A stretch of DNA of 18,980 bases from Firmicutes bacterium UBA5774. GTDB taxonomy: Bacteria > Bacillota > Clostridia > Peptostreptococcales > Anaerovoracaceae. Below, piece after piece: positions 6,235-13,534 of this stretch. A program made the position numbers and the translations under genes. The notes under the pieces were generated by a model that was not told where the DNA came from, ran no database searches, and was given only the letters and a program-made list of their open reading frames with translations. The stretch's first letter is position 1; every line of letters begins with the position of its first letter. Location of the stretch: the NCBI GenBank assembly GCA_002418625.1, contig DIEM01000012.1:1-18980 (forward strand), in the 5' to 3' direction.

Positions 6235-9200
6235 CAAGTTTTGACCAGATCGTAAATGCCGGTCTCCTTCGGGGACTTGATCTTTGCAGCCGTTGCAAGG
6301 AAGGCCTTGAAAGTGTCCAGCGATGTATAGACCGGAATATCCCTCTCGGCAGCCGCGCGGCGCATTATAAATCCGTCCCTGTTCAAATCGTTGCCCTTCG
6401 TCGGTGTATTGACGATCAGATTGATGGATCCTGCCGCTATCAGATCCAAAATATTGGGCGATTCCTCTCCGATCCTGTTGATGGAAGAGGATCCGACTCC
6501 GATATCGGCTAATGTTTTCATCGTTCCGCCCGTCGCATAATAGCAAAATCCGGTTTCACGGATCAGGCTTTCCATTTCTGTGATTTCAGGCTTGTCCGGA
6601 TCACCGACTGTCAGCAGGATCGTCGCTTTGCCGTCCGACGGCGCGTAGCCCGCAGCTGCAAAGCCTTTATACAGAGCTTCCTCGACCGTTTTGCCAAGCC
6701 CGAGCACTTCCCCGGTCGATTTCATTTCCGGTCCCAGCGATATTTCCACATCCGGCAGCTTTCGCGTCGAGAATACAGGCACCTTGACCGATATGAGCTC
6801 CGGCTCCTTGCAGAAGCCCTCCTGATAGCCGATGTCGGAAAGCTTTTGCCCGAGGGATACTCGGGTCGCCAGTTCCACGATCGGAACGCCGCTGACCTTG
6901 CTGACATAGGGGACCGTCCTGGAAGCGCGGGGATTGACCTCGATCACATAAAGTTCCCCTTCGCTTTCTATGAACTGGATGTTGAACATGCCTTCTATCT
7001 TAAGACCCAGCGCGATCTTTCTCGCATAATCGAATAATTTTTCTTTGATGCCGCTGCTGACGCTTTGCGAGGGATACAGCGTCATGCTGTCTCCCGAATG
7101 CACGCCGGCCCGCTCAAGATGTTCCATAATGCCGGGTATCAGAATGGCGCCGCCGTCTGAAACGGCGTCGATCTCCAGTTCTTTGCCAAGCAAATATTTG
7201 TCAATCAGCACCGGATTTTTCTTATCGCGCTCGAAGGCGTTTTCAAGATAGAATACGAGTTCCTCTTCACTGTGGCATATTTCCATGCCCTGTCCGCCAA
7301 GCACGTAGCTTGGCCTGACGAGCACGGGATAGCGCAGGGAGGAAGCCACCCCGATCCCTTTTTCCACATCCATGACGCCGGTCCCCTTCGGTCGCTTGAT
7401 ATCAAGTTCTTCCAGAAGCGCATCGAATTTTTCCCTGTCCTCCGCCTGATCGATCTGCTTGTAGGAGGCTCCAAAGATCCGTATGCCGTATTTGCTCAAA
7501 GTCCTTGCGAGCTTGATCGCCGTCTGCCCGCCGAATTGGAGCATGACGCCCAGCGGCTTTTCTTTATTGATGATGCTCAGCACATCTTCTTCCGTCAAAG
7601 GCTCGAAATACAATTTATCCGCAATATTGAAATCGGTGCTGACTGTTTCGGGATTATTATTTATAATAATCGTTTCATAGCCGAGTTTCGATAAAGCATT
7701 GACACAATGAACGGAAGCATAATCGAATTCGATACCCTGGCCGATTCGTATTGGCCCCGAACCGATCACGATGATTTTTTCCCGATCGCTGACTTCGACC
7801 TCGTCATATTCGTCATAAGTCGAATAATAATAGGGTGATACTGCCTCGAATTCACCTGCGCAAGTGTCGACCATCTTGTAAACCGGATTGATGTCCCACT
7901 GCTCCCTTATATTGTATATCTCCTCTGCGGTGACATTGATGAGCCGTGCGATCCCTTTGTCCGAGAAGCCCATCCGCTTGAGCTCCAGCAAATATGCCCT
8001 GCTGATTTCCTTGATGCTGAGCGCGCTGAGCTTCTTCTCTTCCGCGATGATGTTCCTGATCTTGTATAGAAACCATCTGTCTATTCCTGTGATATGCGCG
8101 ATCTTGTCGATCCTGTAACCTCTCCTGATAAGCTCCGCCAACGCGAAGATTCTTTCGTCATCAGCCTTGATGACCTTGGATTTCAACATCTCCACGCTCA
8201 TGAAGTTGTACTTTTTGTTCAGCAGGCTGTAATTGTCGGTTTCAAGAGACCGTATGCCCTTGAGAAACGCCGATTCAAAGTTGGAGCCGATGGCCATGAT
8301 CTCGCCGGTCGCCATCATTTTTGTGCCCAGTGTGCGGTTCGCTCCCGGGAATTTGTCAAACGGCCATTTGGGAATCTTTACGACGACATAGTCAAGGCTC
8401 GGTTCAAAACAGGCGAACGTGGCTTCCGTTACCGGATTGACGATTTCATCAAGATCATAGCCCAGAGCGATCTTGGCCGCCACCTTCGCGATCGGATAGC
8501 CTGTCGCCTTCGACGCCAGCGCCGAGGAGCGGCTGACTCTTGGATTGATCTCAATGACAGCGTAGTCGAAGCTCGTCGGATCCAGCGCAAACTGAACATT
8601 GCAGCCGCCCTTTATGCCGACGGCTTCTATGATCCGAAGTGCCGAAGTCCTGAGCATCTGATATTCCTTGTCCGAAAGTGTCTGGCTTGGCGCCACGACG
8701 ATGCTGTCACCCGTATGTATGCCAACAGGGTCGATATTTTCCATGTTGCAGACCGACATGCTGTTTCCGGCCGCATCCCGCATGACCTCGTATTCGATTT
8801 CTTTCCAGCCCTTGACGCTCTTCTCGAGCAGGACCTGATTCACAGGGCTCGCCTCCAGTCCCGATTTCAGGATCGTCCTGAGGCTGTCGGCATCGTCCGC
8901 GATCCCTCCGCCTGTGCCGCCCAGCGTATAGGCGGGCCTGACAATGACCGGATAACCGATCTGGTCGGCGAATTCCATGCCCTGGGCGATCTCTTCGACG
9001 ATCTCGCTCTGGATGACAGGCTCCCCGATCCTGTTCATCATGTCCCTGAACAGCTCCCTGTCCTCGCCGATTTCGATGCTCGCGGCATCTGTACCGATCA
9101 TCCGTACTCCATACTTACCAAGGATCCCGGTTTTATGAAGCTGCACGGCCAGATTCAGGGCCGTTTGGCCTCCCATTCCCGCCAGCAGGCTGTCGGGCCT

Positions 9201-9443
9201 TTCCTTATCAATGATCATTTCCAGATATTCCGGCGTCAGCGGCTCCAGATAGATCCTGTCGGCCACTTCATGGTCCGTCATGATCGTGGCCGGATTGCTG
9301 TTTACCAGAACGACTTCGATGCCTTCCTCCCGGATGGCTTTGCAGGCCTGCGTCCCGGAGTAGTCGAACTCAGCGGCCTGACCGATAATGATGGGGCCGG
9401 ATCCGATCACCAGCACTTTTTTTATATCTTTATCCAATGCCAT
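6231..9443 (-). CDS. carB: Carbamoyl-phosphate synthase large subunit
   Basis: Makes carbamoyl phosphate from bicarbonate, ATP and the ammonia passed on by CarA; feeds pyrimidine and arginine synthesis. 1070 residues, normal length. Two homologous ATP-grasp halves are evident. The first starts VLVIGSGPIIIGQAAEFDYS and the second repeats it as IIVIGSGPIRIGQGIEFDYA (about 560). Both contain GGQTA and the VNSNPAT / INNNPET signatures, with the oligomerisation domain between them. The last ~140 residues are an MGS-like allosteric domain (TPTKGNDLNRDGF), where UMP or IMP usually binds. The ATG at 9443 follows the carA stop by 13 bases with an AGAGGT ribosome site, so the two subunits are made together. 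An open frame on the opposite strand is a shadow. Confidence 0.98.
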   Translation of the reverse strand: MALDKDIKKVLVIGSGPIIIGQAAEFDYSGTQACKAIREEGIEVVLVNSNPATIMTDHEVADRIYLEPLTPEYLEMIIDKERPDSLLAGMGGQTALNLAVQLHKTGILGKYGVRMIGTDAASIEIGEDRELFRDMMNRIGEPVIQSEIVEEIAQGMEFADQIGYPVIVRPAYTLGGTGGGIADDADSLRTILKSGLEASPVNQVLLEKSVKGWKEIEYEVMRDAAGNSMSVCNMENIDPVGIHTGDSIVVAPSQTLSDKEYQMLRTSALRIIEAVGIKGGCNVQFALDPTSFDYAVIEINPRVSRSSALASKATGYPIAKVAAKIALGYDLDEIVNPVTEATFACFEPSLDYVVVKIPKWPFDKFPGANRTLGTKMMATGEIMAIGSNFESAFLKGIRSLETDNYSLLNKKYNFMSVEMLKSKVIKADDERIFALAELIRRGYRIDKIAHITGIDRWFLYKIRNIIAEEKKLSALSIKEISRAYLLELKRMGFSDKGIARLINVTAEEIYNIREQWDINPVYKMVDTCAGEFEAVSPYYYSTYDEYDEVEVSDREKIIVIGSGPIRIGQGIEFDYASVHCVNALSKLGYETIIINNNPETVSTDFNIADKLYFEPLTEEDVLSIINKEKPLGVMLQFGGQTAIKLARTLSKYGIRIFGASYKQIDQAEDREKFDALLEELDIKRPKGTGVMDVEKGIGVASSLRYPVLVRPSYVLGGQGMEICHSEEELVFYLENAFERDKKNPVLIDKYLLGKELEIDAVSDGGAILIPGIMEHLERAGVHSGDSMTLYPSQSVSSGIKEKLFDYARKIALGLKIEGMFNIQFIESEGELYVIEVNPRASRTVPYVSKVSGVPIVELATRVSLGQKLSDIGYQEGFCKEPELISVKVPVFSTRKLPDVEISLGPEMKSTGEVLGLGKTVEEALYKGFAAAGYAPSDGKATILLTVGDPDKPEITEMESLIRETGFCYYATGGTMKTLADIGVGSSSINRIGEESPNILDLIAAGSINLIVNTPTKGNDLNRDGFIMRRAAAERDIPVYTSLDTFKAFLATAAKIKSPKETGIYDLVKTC

Positions 9444-9456
9444 AATATGCTACCTC

Positions 9457-10503
9457 TTATACAAGTTTAAGAAATCTATCAAATAAATAACTGTTTTCAT
9501 CAGGTCCCGGCGAAGCTTCCGGATGATATTGCACCGAAAGGATCGACAGTTCCGGATAGGCCAGCCCTTCGACTGTTCTGTCGTTAAGGCTCGTATGCGT
9601 TACGACTGCTCCTTCAGGTATCTCCGATACATAATATCCGTGATTCTGCGATGTGATCGACACTCGGCCGTCCGTCAGGTCCTTGACGGGATGATTGCAG
9701 CCTCTGTGACCGAATTTTAGCTTTGCCGTCCTGCCGCCCAGGGCAAGCGCCAACAGCTGATGGCCCAAACATATGCCCGCGATCGGCCTCTTTCCGACGA
9801 GCTCACGGATCGTCGCGATCTCATCCTGCAAATCCTCCGGATCTCCCGGTCCATTTGAAAGAAAGATCAGATCGGGCCCCGCCGCCAAGATCTCCGCACT
9901 CGTGGCGCTGAACGGAAACACAGTCAATCTGCAGTCTCTGCTGATAAAATTTCTGATGATGTTTGATTTGATGCCGTAATCGATAACGGCTACATGGATT
10001 CCCTTTCCATCTCTTGCATATCGCTTTTTTGTCGATACATGGGCGACTGCATCCACGTTGCTGAATTTGTTCAGGCGTCCCGCGATCTGCTCCTGAGTCA
10101 GGCGATGGGTCGTTATGATGCCTTTCATCGTGCCGCTGTTACGGAGGATCTTGGTAAGCTGTCTTGTATCGATTCCCTGCAATCCCATTACGTTGTGATT
10201 TTTCAGATAATCATCCAGTTCAAATTCCGATCTGAAATTGCTGGATTCAAGGCATAATTCGCGGACGATCAGCCCCCTTGCCTTTGGAGTCTTTGATTCC
10301 ATATCGTCAAGGTTCAGGCCGTAGTTTCCAATAAGCGGATATGTCATCGCAACGATCTGCCCGAAGTATGACGGATCGGTCAATATCTCCTGGTAACCGG
10401 TCATTCCGGTATTGAAAACGACCTCGCCGACAGTATCCTTGATGGCGCCGAAGGGGCTTCCTGTAAAGATCATGCCGTTTTCCAAAATCAGTTTTGCTTT
10501 CAT
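9457..10503 (-). CDS. carA: Carbamoyl-phosphate synthase small (glutaminase) subunit
   Basis: Hydrolyses glutamine and channels ammonia to CarB. 348 residues, slightly short for the family. The N-terminal CarA-specific domain (1-150) has TGMTGYQEILTDPSY. The class I glutamine amidotransferase domain has the nucleophile C245 in GICLGHQLLALALGG, the oxyanion region SNGPGDP, and H327/E329 in QYHPEASPGP. The ATG at 10503 follows GGGGAGGAG at a good distance. The same ATG overlaps the TGA of a 44-codon leader frame (ATGA arrangement). A PyrR-like hairpin and an intrinsic terminator in the leader point to control by pyrimidine-responsive attenuation. Confidence 0.98.
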   Translation of the reverse strand: MKAKLILENGMIFTGSPFGAIKDTVGEVVFNTGMTGYQEILTDPSYFGQIVAMTYPLIGNYGLNLDDMESKTPKARGLIVRELCLESSNFRSEFELDDYLKNHNVMGLQGIDTRQLTKILRNSGTMKGIITTHRLTQEQIAGRLNKFSNVDAVAHVSTKKRYARDGKGIHVAVIDYGIKSNIIRNFISRDCRLTVFPFSATSAEILAAGPDLIFLSNGPGDPEDLQDEIATIRELVGKRPIAGICLGHQLLALALGGRTAKLKFGHRGCNHPVKDLTDGRVSITSQNHGYYVSEIPEGAVVTHTSLNDRTVEGLAYPELSILSVQYHPEASPGPDENSYLFDRFLKLV

Positions 10504-10634
10504 ATGCTGCTCCTCCCCGCACGCTTCAGAAACACAGAAAAAAGGACTCTACGGATGGCAAACGGGGCCACGGTAAAGTCCTGCCTGTGTTTTATGCTGT
10601 GGAAACCCCCCTGGGTTCCGGATATAATAATCAT
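10500..10634 (-). CDS. 44-codon leader open frame, coupled to carA
   Basis: No known protein is recognised. The frame begins MIIISGTQGG and ends KRAGRSSI; its TGA (10500-10502) overlaps the carA ATG. Its ATG has a strong ribosome site, AGAGGTGA four bases upstream, which abuts the 3' arm of the PyrR-like hairpin. Five of 44 residues are Arg. The frame runs completely through the intrinsic terminator, so a ribosome translating it could melt or delay that hairpin and then re-initiate at carA. It could instead be a by-product of an open leader. No homology evidence is available. Confidence 0.5.
   Translation of the reverse strand: MIIISGTQGGFHSIKHRQDFTVAPFAIRRVLFSVFLKRAGRSSI
10538..10598 (-). 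terminator. carAB leader intrinsic terminator (attenuator)
   Basis: On the minus strand AGGACTTTAC pairs with GTAGAGTCCT (10 bp, one G-U), an inner TGGC/GCCA extends the stem, and six Ts follow (10538-10543). An outer AAACACAG / CTGTGTTT pair flanks it across the T-run. It is about 35 bases upstream of carA and downstream of the promoter, so it can only act as an attenuator of carAB. Confidence 0.88.
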
Positions 10635-10644
10635 CTTGTCACCT

Positions 10645-10672
10645 CTTTCTGGCCTCCCGGACCAATTTAAAG
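10645..10672 (-). promoter_or_regulatory. PyrR-binding-like RNA hairpin in the carAB leader
   Basis: On the minus strand CTTT and TTGG flank a TCCGGGAGG loop and pair with CCAG and AAAG. The pattern of lower stem, bulge, upper stem and purine-rich loop matches the PyrR anti-antiterminator consensus UCCNGNGAGG, except that one loop base is missing. GTCC at 10659-10662 and TTTA at 10666-10671 are complementary to the terminator's 5' arm (10574-10581), giving a candidate antiterminator. Confidence 0.65.
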
Positions 10673-10682
10673 CGATTAAATT

Positions 10683-10707
10683 CGAGTACCTTATTGTTTA
10701 TTACTCG
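10683..10707 (-). repeat. 5' stem / inverted repeat at the carAB transcription start
   Basis: CGAGTA (10683-10688) and TACTCG (10702-10707) are perfect inverted arms around a 13-base AT-rich loop. They fall at about the first transcribed bases of the carAB mRNA. They could be an mRNA-stabilising stem or an operator. Confidence 0.45.
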
Positions 10708-10710
10708 GTT

Positions 10711-10739
10711 ATGTTATATCATATGAACACCGATGTCAA
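10711..10739 (-). promoter_or_regulatory. Sigma-A promoter of carAB
   Basis: A perfect TTGACA (10734-10739), a 17-bp spacer and TAACAT (10711-10716) read toward carA. The transcript would have a leader of about 200 bases. Confidence 0.8.
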
Positions 10740-10754
10740 TGCCCAAACAGAATA

Positions 10755-10789
10755 TTTTTGGTTATTTATGCATTTTTTTGGTTATTTAT
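10755..10789. repeat. Two copies of a 15-bp direct repeat between carA and the radical SAM gene
   Basis: TTTTTGGTTATTTAT occurs at 10755-10769 and 10775-10789, offset by exactly 20 bp (two helical turns). It lies upstream of the carAB promoter and upstream of the plus-strand gene. The A/T tracts could bend DNA or bind a regulator of either gene. Confidence 0.6.
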
Positions 10790-10835
10790 TCATTCGTCAC
10801 AACAAGTCCAGTCAGCTGCCATTTTGTAAGGCGGC

Positions 10836-11969
10836 ATGCGAAAGGTACCTGCCATGAATAATAGAAACGAAAGATACAGCGGCTTCGAACAGGGTCCGAT
10901 CAGGCCGCCCAGCGAATCGGACAGTCTGCTCCTGAGAGTGACGCGCAATTGCCCCTGGAACCAATGCACGTTCTGCGGCCTCTATAAGGGCCAGACTTTC
11001 AGCATCCGCCCGGTCGAGGACGTTCTCAAGGATATCGATTCCGTCAAGTCAGTCATCAGCGACCTGCAGAATGGCACGCCGCACGACCGGGACGCCGCCG
11101 ACCAATGGTCCTATCATTCGGCTAAAGCCTGGTTTGAAAACGGCATGAAGTCGGTATTTCTTCAGGATGCCAACACACTTGTCATCAAGCCGGATGACCT
11201 CCTCGCGATCCTTGCGTCAATCAGGGAAAATTTCCCCGAGGTCGAGCGGATCACATCGTATGCACGCTCGCAAACCGTAGCCAGAATCAGCGACAAGGAT
11301 CTGGCGCGCCTGAAAGACGGCGGCCTGAACCGCATCCACATCGGCATGGAATCCGGATCCGACATCATCCTGAAGCGCATCAAGAAAGGCGTCGACAAGG
11401 AGACACACATAAAAGCGGGCCAGAAGGTCAAGAAGGCCGGCATCGAGCTTTCCGAGTATATCATGCCCGGCCTCGGAGGTGTTGAGTATTCAACCGAAAA
11501 CGCTGTCGAGACCGCATCGGCCCTCAATCAGATAGACCCGGACTTCATCCGGATCCGGACGCTGGCCCTGCCGGACCAGACAGGTCTGGCCGCCGATCTT
11601 CGAAACGGTCTTTTTTCAAGAGCCGGCGATATCCTGATCATTCAGGAAATGATGCTGCTCCTCGAGAACCTCGAGGGGATCACCAGCACGGTGGTCAGCG
11701 ACCATATCATCAATTTGCTTCCTGAAGTCGAAGGTACTCTGCCGGATGACAAAAAGTATATGCTGTCGATCCTGAAAAATTTCCTGTCTCTTGATTATGT
11801 GGAGAAGATGATTTATATCATCGGGCGGCGCATAGGTGTCATGCGCGGCCTGTACGACCTCAACAGCGACACCCGCCGGCGCCATGCCCTCGATTTTATC
11901 ATCCAGAATCAAGTCGAACCTGCTACGGCCGAAGCCTATGCCGCAGAATTGATGAAACGATTCATTTGA
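10836..11969 (+). CDS. Radical SAM family protein with CX4CX2C cluster motif
   Basis: 377 residues from the first ATG. The better start is probably the ATG at 10854, eight bases after AAAGG, giving 371 residues. The cluster motif is C39-PWNQ-C44-TF-C47 in RNCPWNQCTFCGLYKG. That is CX4CX2C instead of the usual CX3CX2C for the [4Fe-4S] cluster that cleaves AdoMet. IHIGMESGSD (about 168-177) matches the GxExGSD-type AdoMet-binding strand of HemN/Elp3-like radical SAM domains. A helical C-terminal region (about 255-377) follows and contains no further cysteine cluster. No partner gene adjoins it and the substrate cannot be inferred. It is the only plus-strand gene, and its last 8 bases overlap the end of the MFS gene. 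Confidence 0.9.
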   Translation: MRKVPAMNNRNERYSGFEQGPIRPPSESDSLLLRVTRNCPWNQCTFCGLYKGQTFSIRPVEDVLKDIDSVKSVISDLQNGTPHDRDAADQWSYHSAKAWFENGMKSVFLQDANTLVIKPDDLLAILASIRENFPEVERITSYARSQTVARISDKDLARLKDGGLNRIHIGMESGSDIILKRIKKGVDKETHIKAGQKVKKAGIELSEYIMPGLGGVEYSTENAVETASALNQIDPDFIRIRTLALPDQTGLAADLRNGLFSRAGDILIIQEMMLLLENLEGITSTVVSDHIINLLPEVEGTLPDDKKYMLSILKNFLSLDYVEKMIYIIGRRIGVMRGLYDLNSDTRRRHALDFIIQNQVEPATAEAYAAELMKRFI

Positions 11970-13164
11970 CTTTTCCGGGACGCAGCGCGATGAGATTGGC
12001 GGCGGCAAAAACCGTCGCAACAACGGCCATGGCGAAAAAACCGCATTCCAGGCCGCATCGGTCGCTGATGCCGCCGAACACCGGAAACACAACGATCATG
12101 AACAGGCTGAACACCATACTGGAGAACGACAAGAGCGTCGCCCTCCTGTTGCTCGGTATCAGCCTGTTTATGTAATCTGAAAAAACCACATACATGACGC
12201 TGTCGAAAAATCCCAGGAATATGAACCCGGCTACAGCAGTCCTGAAATCGGTCATGCCCCACATAAGCACCATGAACACCAGCGGCAGTGAAATAAGCAG
12301 ACCTCTTTCCCCCACCATCTTTTCGACCCGGGTTGCGGCAATACCTCCTAAAGCTCCCAAAATACAGGAGACTGCCAAAATGACGCCCATACCTGATTCA
12401 GGCACGCCATTTTCCGAGCAGTAAATCTGCATGTAAAAAAACGATGTCGTGGTGAAAACTCCAAGCATATTGATCAGAACGATGAGATAAACCAGCCGGC
12501 TGTTGCCCCTGACAATGCTGTAACTGTCAACATACTGGCTTTTAAAGCTTTCTATCAATCCGATCCGTTTTTTCTCTTCACCGCGACCGATCGCCGTTTC
12601 CTTCAACAACAGCGCGATTCCGACCGACGCCGCGATGATGAGCACCTGGAACGAGAAAAGCTGTTCATAGCTTCGCATCGCAATCAGGCCTCCGACTACC
12701 AGCGCCAGCGCCTGACCGGCTTGATAAACGACCTCCAGCCAGCCATTGACTTTCATATAACGGCCTTCCTCGCCTGTTTCAAGAAGAGAGTCGTACACGA
12801 GTGCATCGCCGGCGCCGGATTCCAGATTCCAACCAATGGCGCAAAATATGAATGCCAGCACGAAATGATGGTAGGATGTGCCGAAAAGCATGAGCAATAT
12901 ATAGCCCGTATAAAGAACCCTGCCCAGGATCCTGCTCGTCTTGCGCCCGAATATGTCGGCGATGGCGCCGGTCGGCGTTTCCATGAAAAACGAGACAAAA
13001 TGGAAAAGGCCCTCCAGAATGCCCAGCTGAACCAGGCTCACGCCTTTGGAAGCCAGAAAGATCATCCAAAATCCGTGGGTGATATTTAAGCTGTTGAAAA
13101 ACATAAACATATAATTGACTTTAATATTTCTTTTGTAAAATGACATGGCTGTTTTTTTGTTCAT
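11962..13164 (-). CDS. MFS transporter, probable drug/antibiotic exporter
   Basis: 400 residues with about 11-12 hydrophobic segments, a typical major facilitator. The loop after helix 2 has motif A as GAIADIFGRKTSR (66-78). Helix 4 carries the charged stretch NLESGAGDALVYDSL (113-127), common in proton-driven efflux MFS proteins of Firmicutes. A cytoplasmic loop (about 190-215) separates the two halves. The ATG at 13164 follows AGAGGAGG at six bases. The stop overlaps the convergent radical SAM gene. The substrate is not readable. The leader (13194-13345) with its terminator, antiterminator and tiny frames resembles inducible resistance genes, supporting an export role. Confidence 0.92.
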   Translation of the reverse strand: MNKKTAMSFYKRNIKVNYMFMFFNSLNITHGFWMIFLASKGVSLVQLGILEGLFHFVSFFMETPTGAIADIFGRKTSRILGRVLYTGYILLMLFGTSYHHFVLAFIFCAIGWNLESGAGDALVYDSLLETGEEGRYMKVNGWLEVVYQAGQALALVVGGLIAMRSYEQLFSFQVLIIAASVGIALLLKETAIGRGEEKKRIGLIESFKSQYVDSYSIVRGNSRLVYLIVLINMLGVFTTTSFFYMQIYCSENGVPESGMGVILAVSCILGALGGIAATRVEKMVGERGLLISLPLVFMVLMWGMTDFRTAVAGFIFLGFFDSVMYVVFSDYINRLIPSNRRATLLSFSSMVFSLFMIVVFPVFGGISDRCGLECGFFAMAVVATVFAAANLIALRPGKVK

Positions 13165-13193
13165 CTCGATCCTCCTCTATGTCGATTGCAAAC

Positions 13194-13221
13194 AAAAAAC
13201 CCCCGGAGCAAATACCGGGAG
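13194..13221 (-). terminator. Intrinsic terminator inside the MFS leader (attenuator)
   Basis: CTCCCGG pairs with CCGGGGG (7 bp, one G-U, 8-nt loop), followed by TTTTTT on the minus strand, ending 30 bases before the MFS start codon. The 5' arm can instead pair upstream: ATACGGAG (13230-13237) with CTCCCGGTAT (13212-13221), 8 bp with a 2-base bulge. That competing hairpin would prevent termination. Confidence 0.82.
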
Positions 13222-13247
13222 CTTCAATACTCCGTATCTGGTCCTGT

Positions 13248-13298
13248 TTACAGCGTTATTCCCCTGAAAAAGGGTAGACTTATCCCGTAAACAGCCAT
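13248..13298 (-). CDS. 16-codon leader peptide candidate upstream of the MFS gene
   Basis: Encodes MAVYGISLPFFRGITL. An 8-bp stem (CTGTTTAC 13287-13294 with GTAAACAG 13244-13251, minus-strand reading) uses codons 2-5 and the stop region, so ribosome position on this frame would open or close it. No clear ribosome site of its own is visible; it starts two bases after the stop of another short frame (13301-13345). It is plausible as a stalling leader for antibiotic-induced attenuation but unproven. Confidence 0.42.
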   Translation of the reverse strand: MAVYGISLPFFRGITL

Positions 13299-13300
13299 TT

Positions 13301-13345
13301 TTAGTGTATGATGTTAAATTTGCATACCATCCATTTCTGGTCCAT
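13301..13345 (-). CDS. 14-codon upstream frame preceding the MFS leader peptide
   Basis: Encodes MDQKWMVCKFNIIH and stops two bases before the next short frame begins, suggesting re-initiation. Its ribosome site is weak: AGGAAAG is too far upstream. Confidence rests only on arrangement. Confidence 0.28.
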   Translation of the reverse strand: MDQKWMVCKFNIIH

Positions 13346-13399
13346 CGATTTGAAACCCACTTTCCTGCCGGCCTTTCCGGCCGAATTGTTTCCTTTGTA

Positions 13400-13428
13400 A
13401 TTTTAGCAAATCACTATGCAAATAGCAA
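13400..13428 (-). promoter_or_regulatory. Promoter of the MFS gene
   Basis: TTGCTA (13423-13428), a 17-bp spacer and TAAAAT (13400-13405) with a TGn extension read toward the MFS gene. This gives a leader of about 230 bases. Confidence 0.65.
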
Positions 13429-13440
13429 TAAAATTTTTAT

Positions 13441-13466
13441 AAACTCCGCATACGCAGCCGGAAGCC
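13441..13466 (-). terminator. Weak terminator candidate downstream of rtcB
   Basis: On the minus strand CTTCCG can pair with CGGAG (one bulged T) and is followed by TTTATAAAAATTTTATT. The stem is short, so read-through from the metal operon into the MFS leader is possible. Confidence 0.3.
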
Positions 13467-13520
13467 TTGAAATCACTTGAAATCACTTGAAATCACTTGA
13501 AATCACTTGAACTCGCTTGA
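13461..13520. repeat. 10-bp tandem repeat array behind rtcB
   Basis: Four perfect head-to-tail copies of AATCACTTGA (13471-13510) are flanked by degenerate copies GAAGCCTTGA and ACTCGCTTGA. The array lies between the rtcB stop codon and the MFS promoter. The period equals about one helical turn. Confidence 0.95.
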
Positions 13521-13534
13521 AAATCCGAGAATGC

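Noticed and set aside
8094..9470. Long plus-strand open frame (458 codons) opposite carB
   Set aside because: It lies entirely antisense to an unmistakable carB, has no family motif, and is the usual shadow of a GC-balanced long gene.
13244..13298. Known riboswitch class in the MFS leader
   Set aside because: I compared it mentally with purine, TPP, guanidine, preQ1, fluoride, Mn, ZTP and c-di-GMP layouts; the junction sequences do not match.
13461..13520. Possible CRISPR array
   Set aside because: Units are 10 bp and directly adjacent, without spacers; no cas gene in the window.
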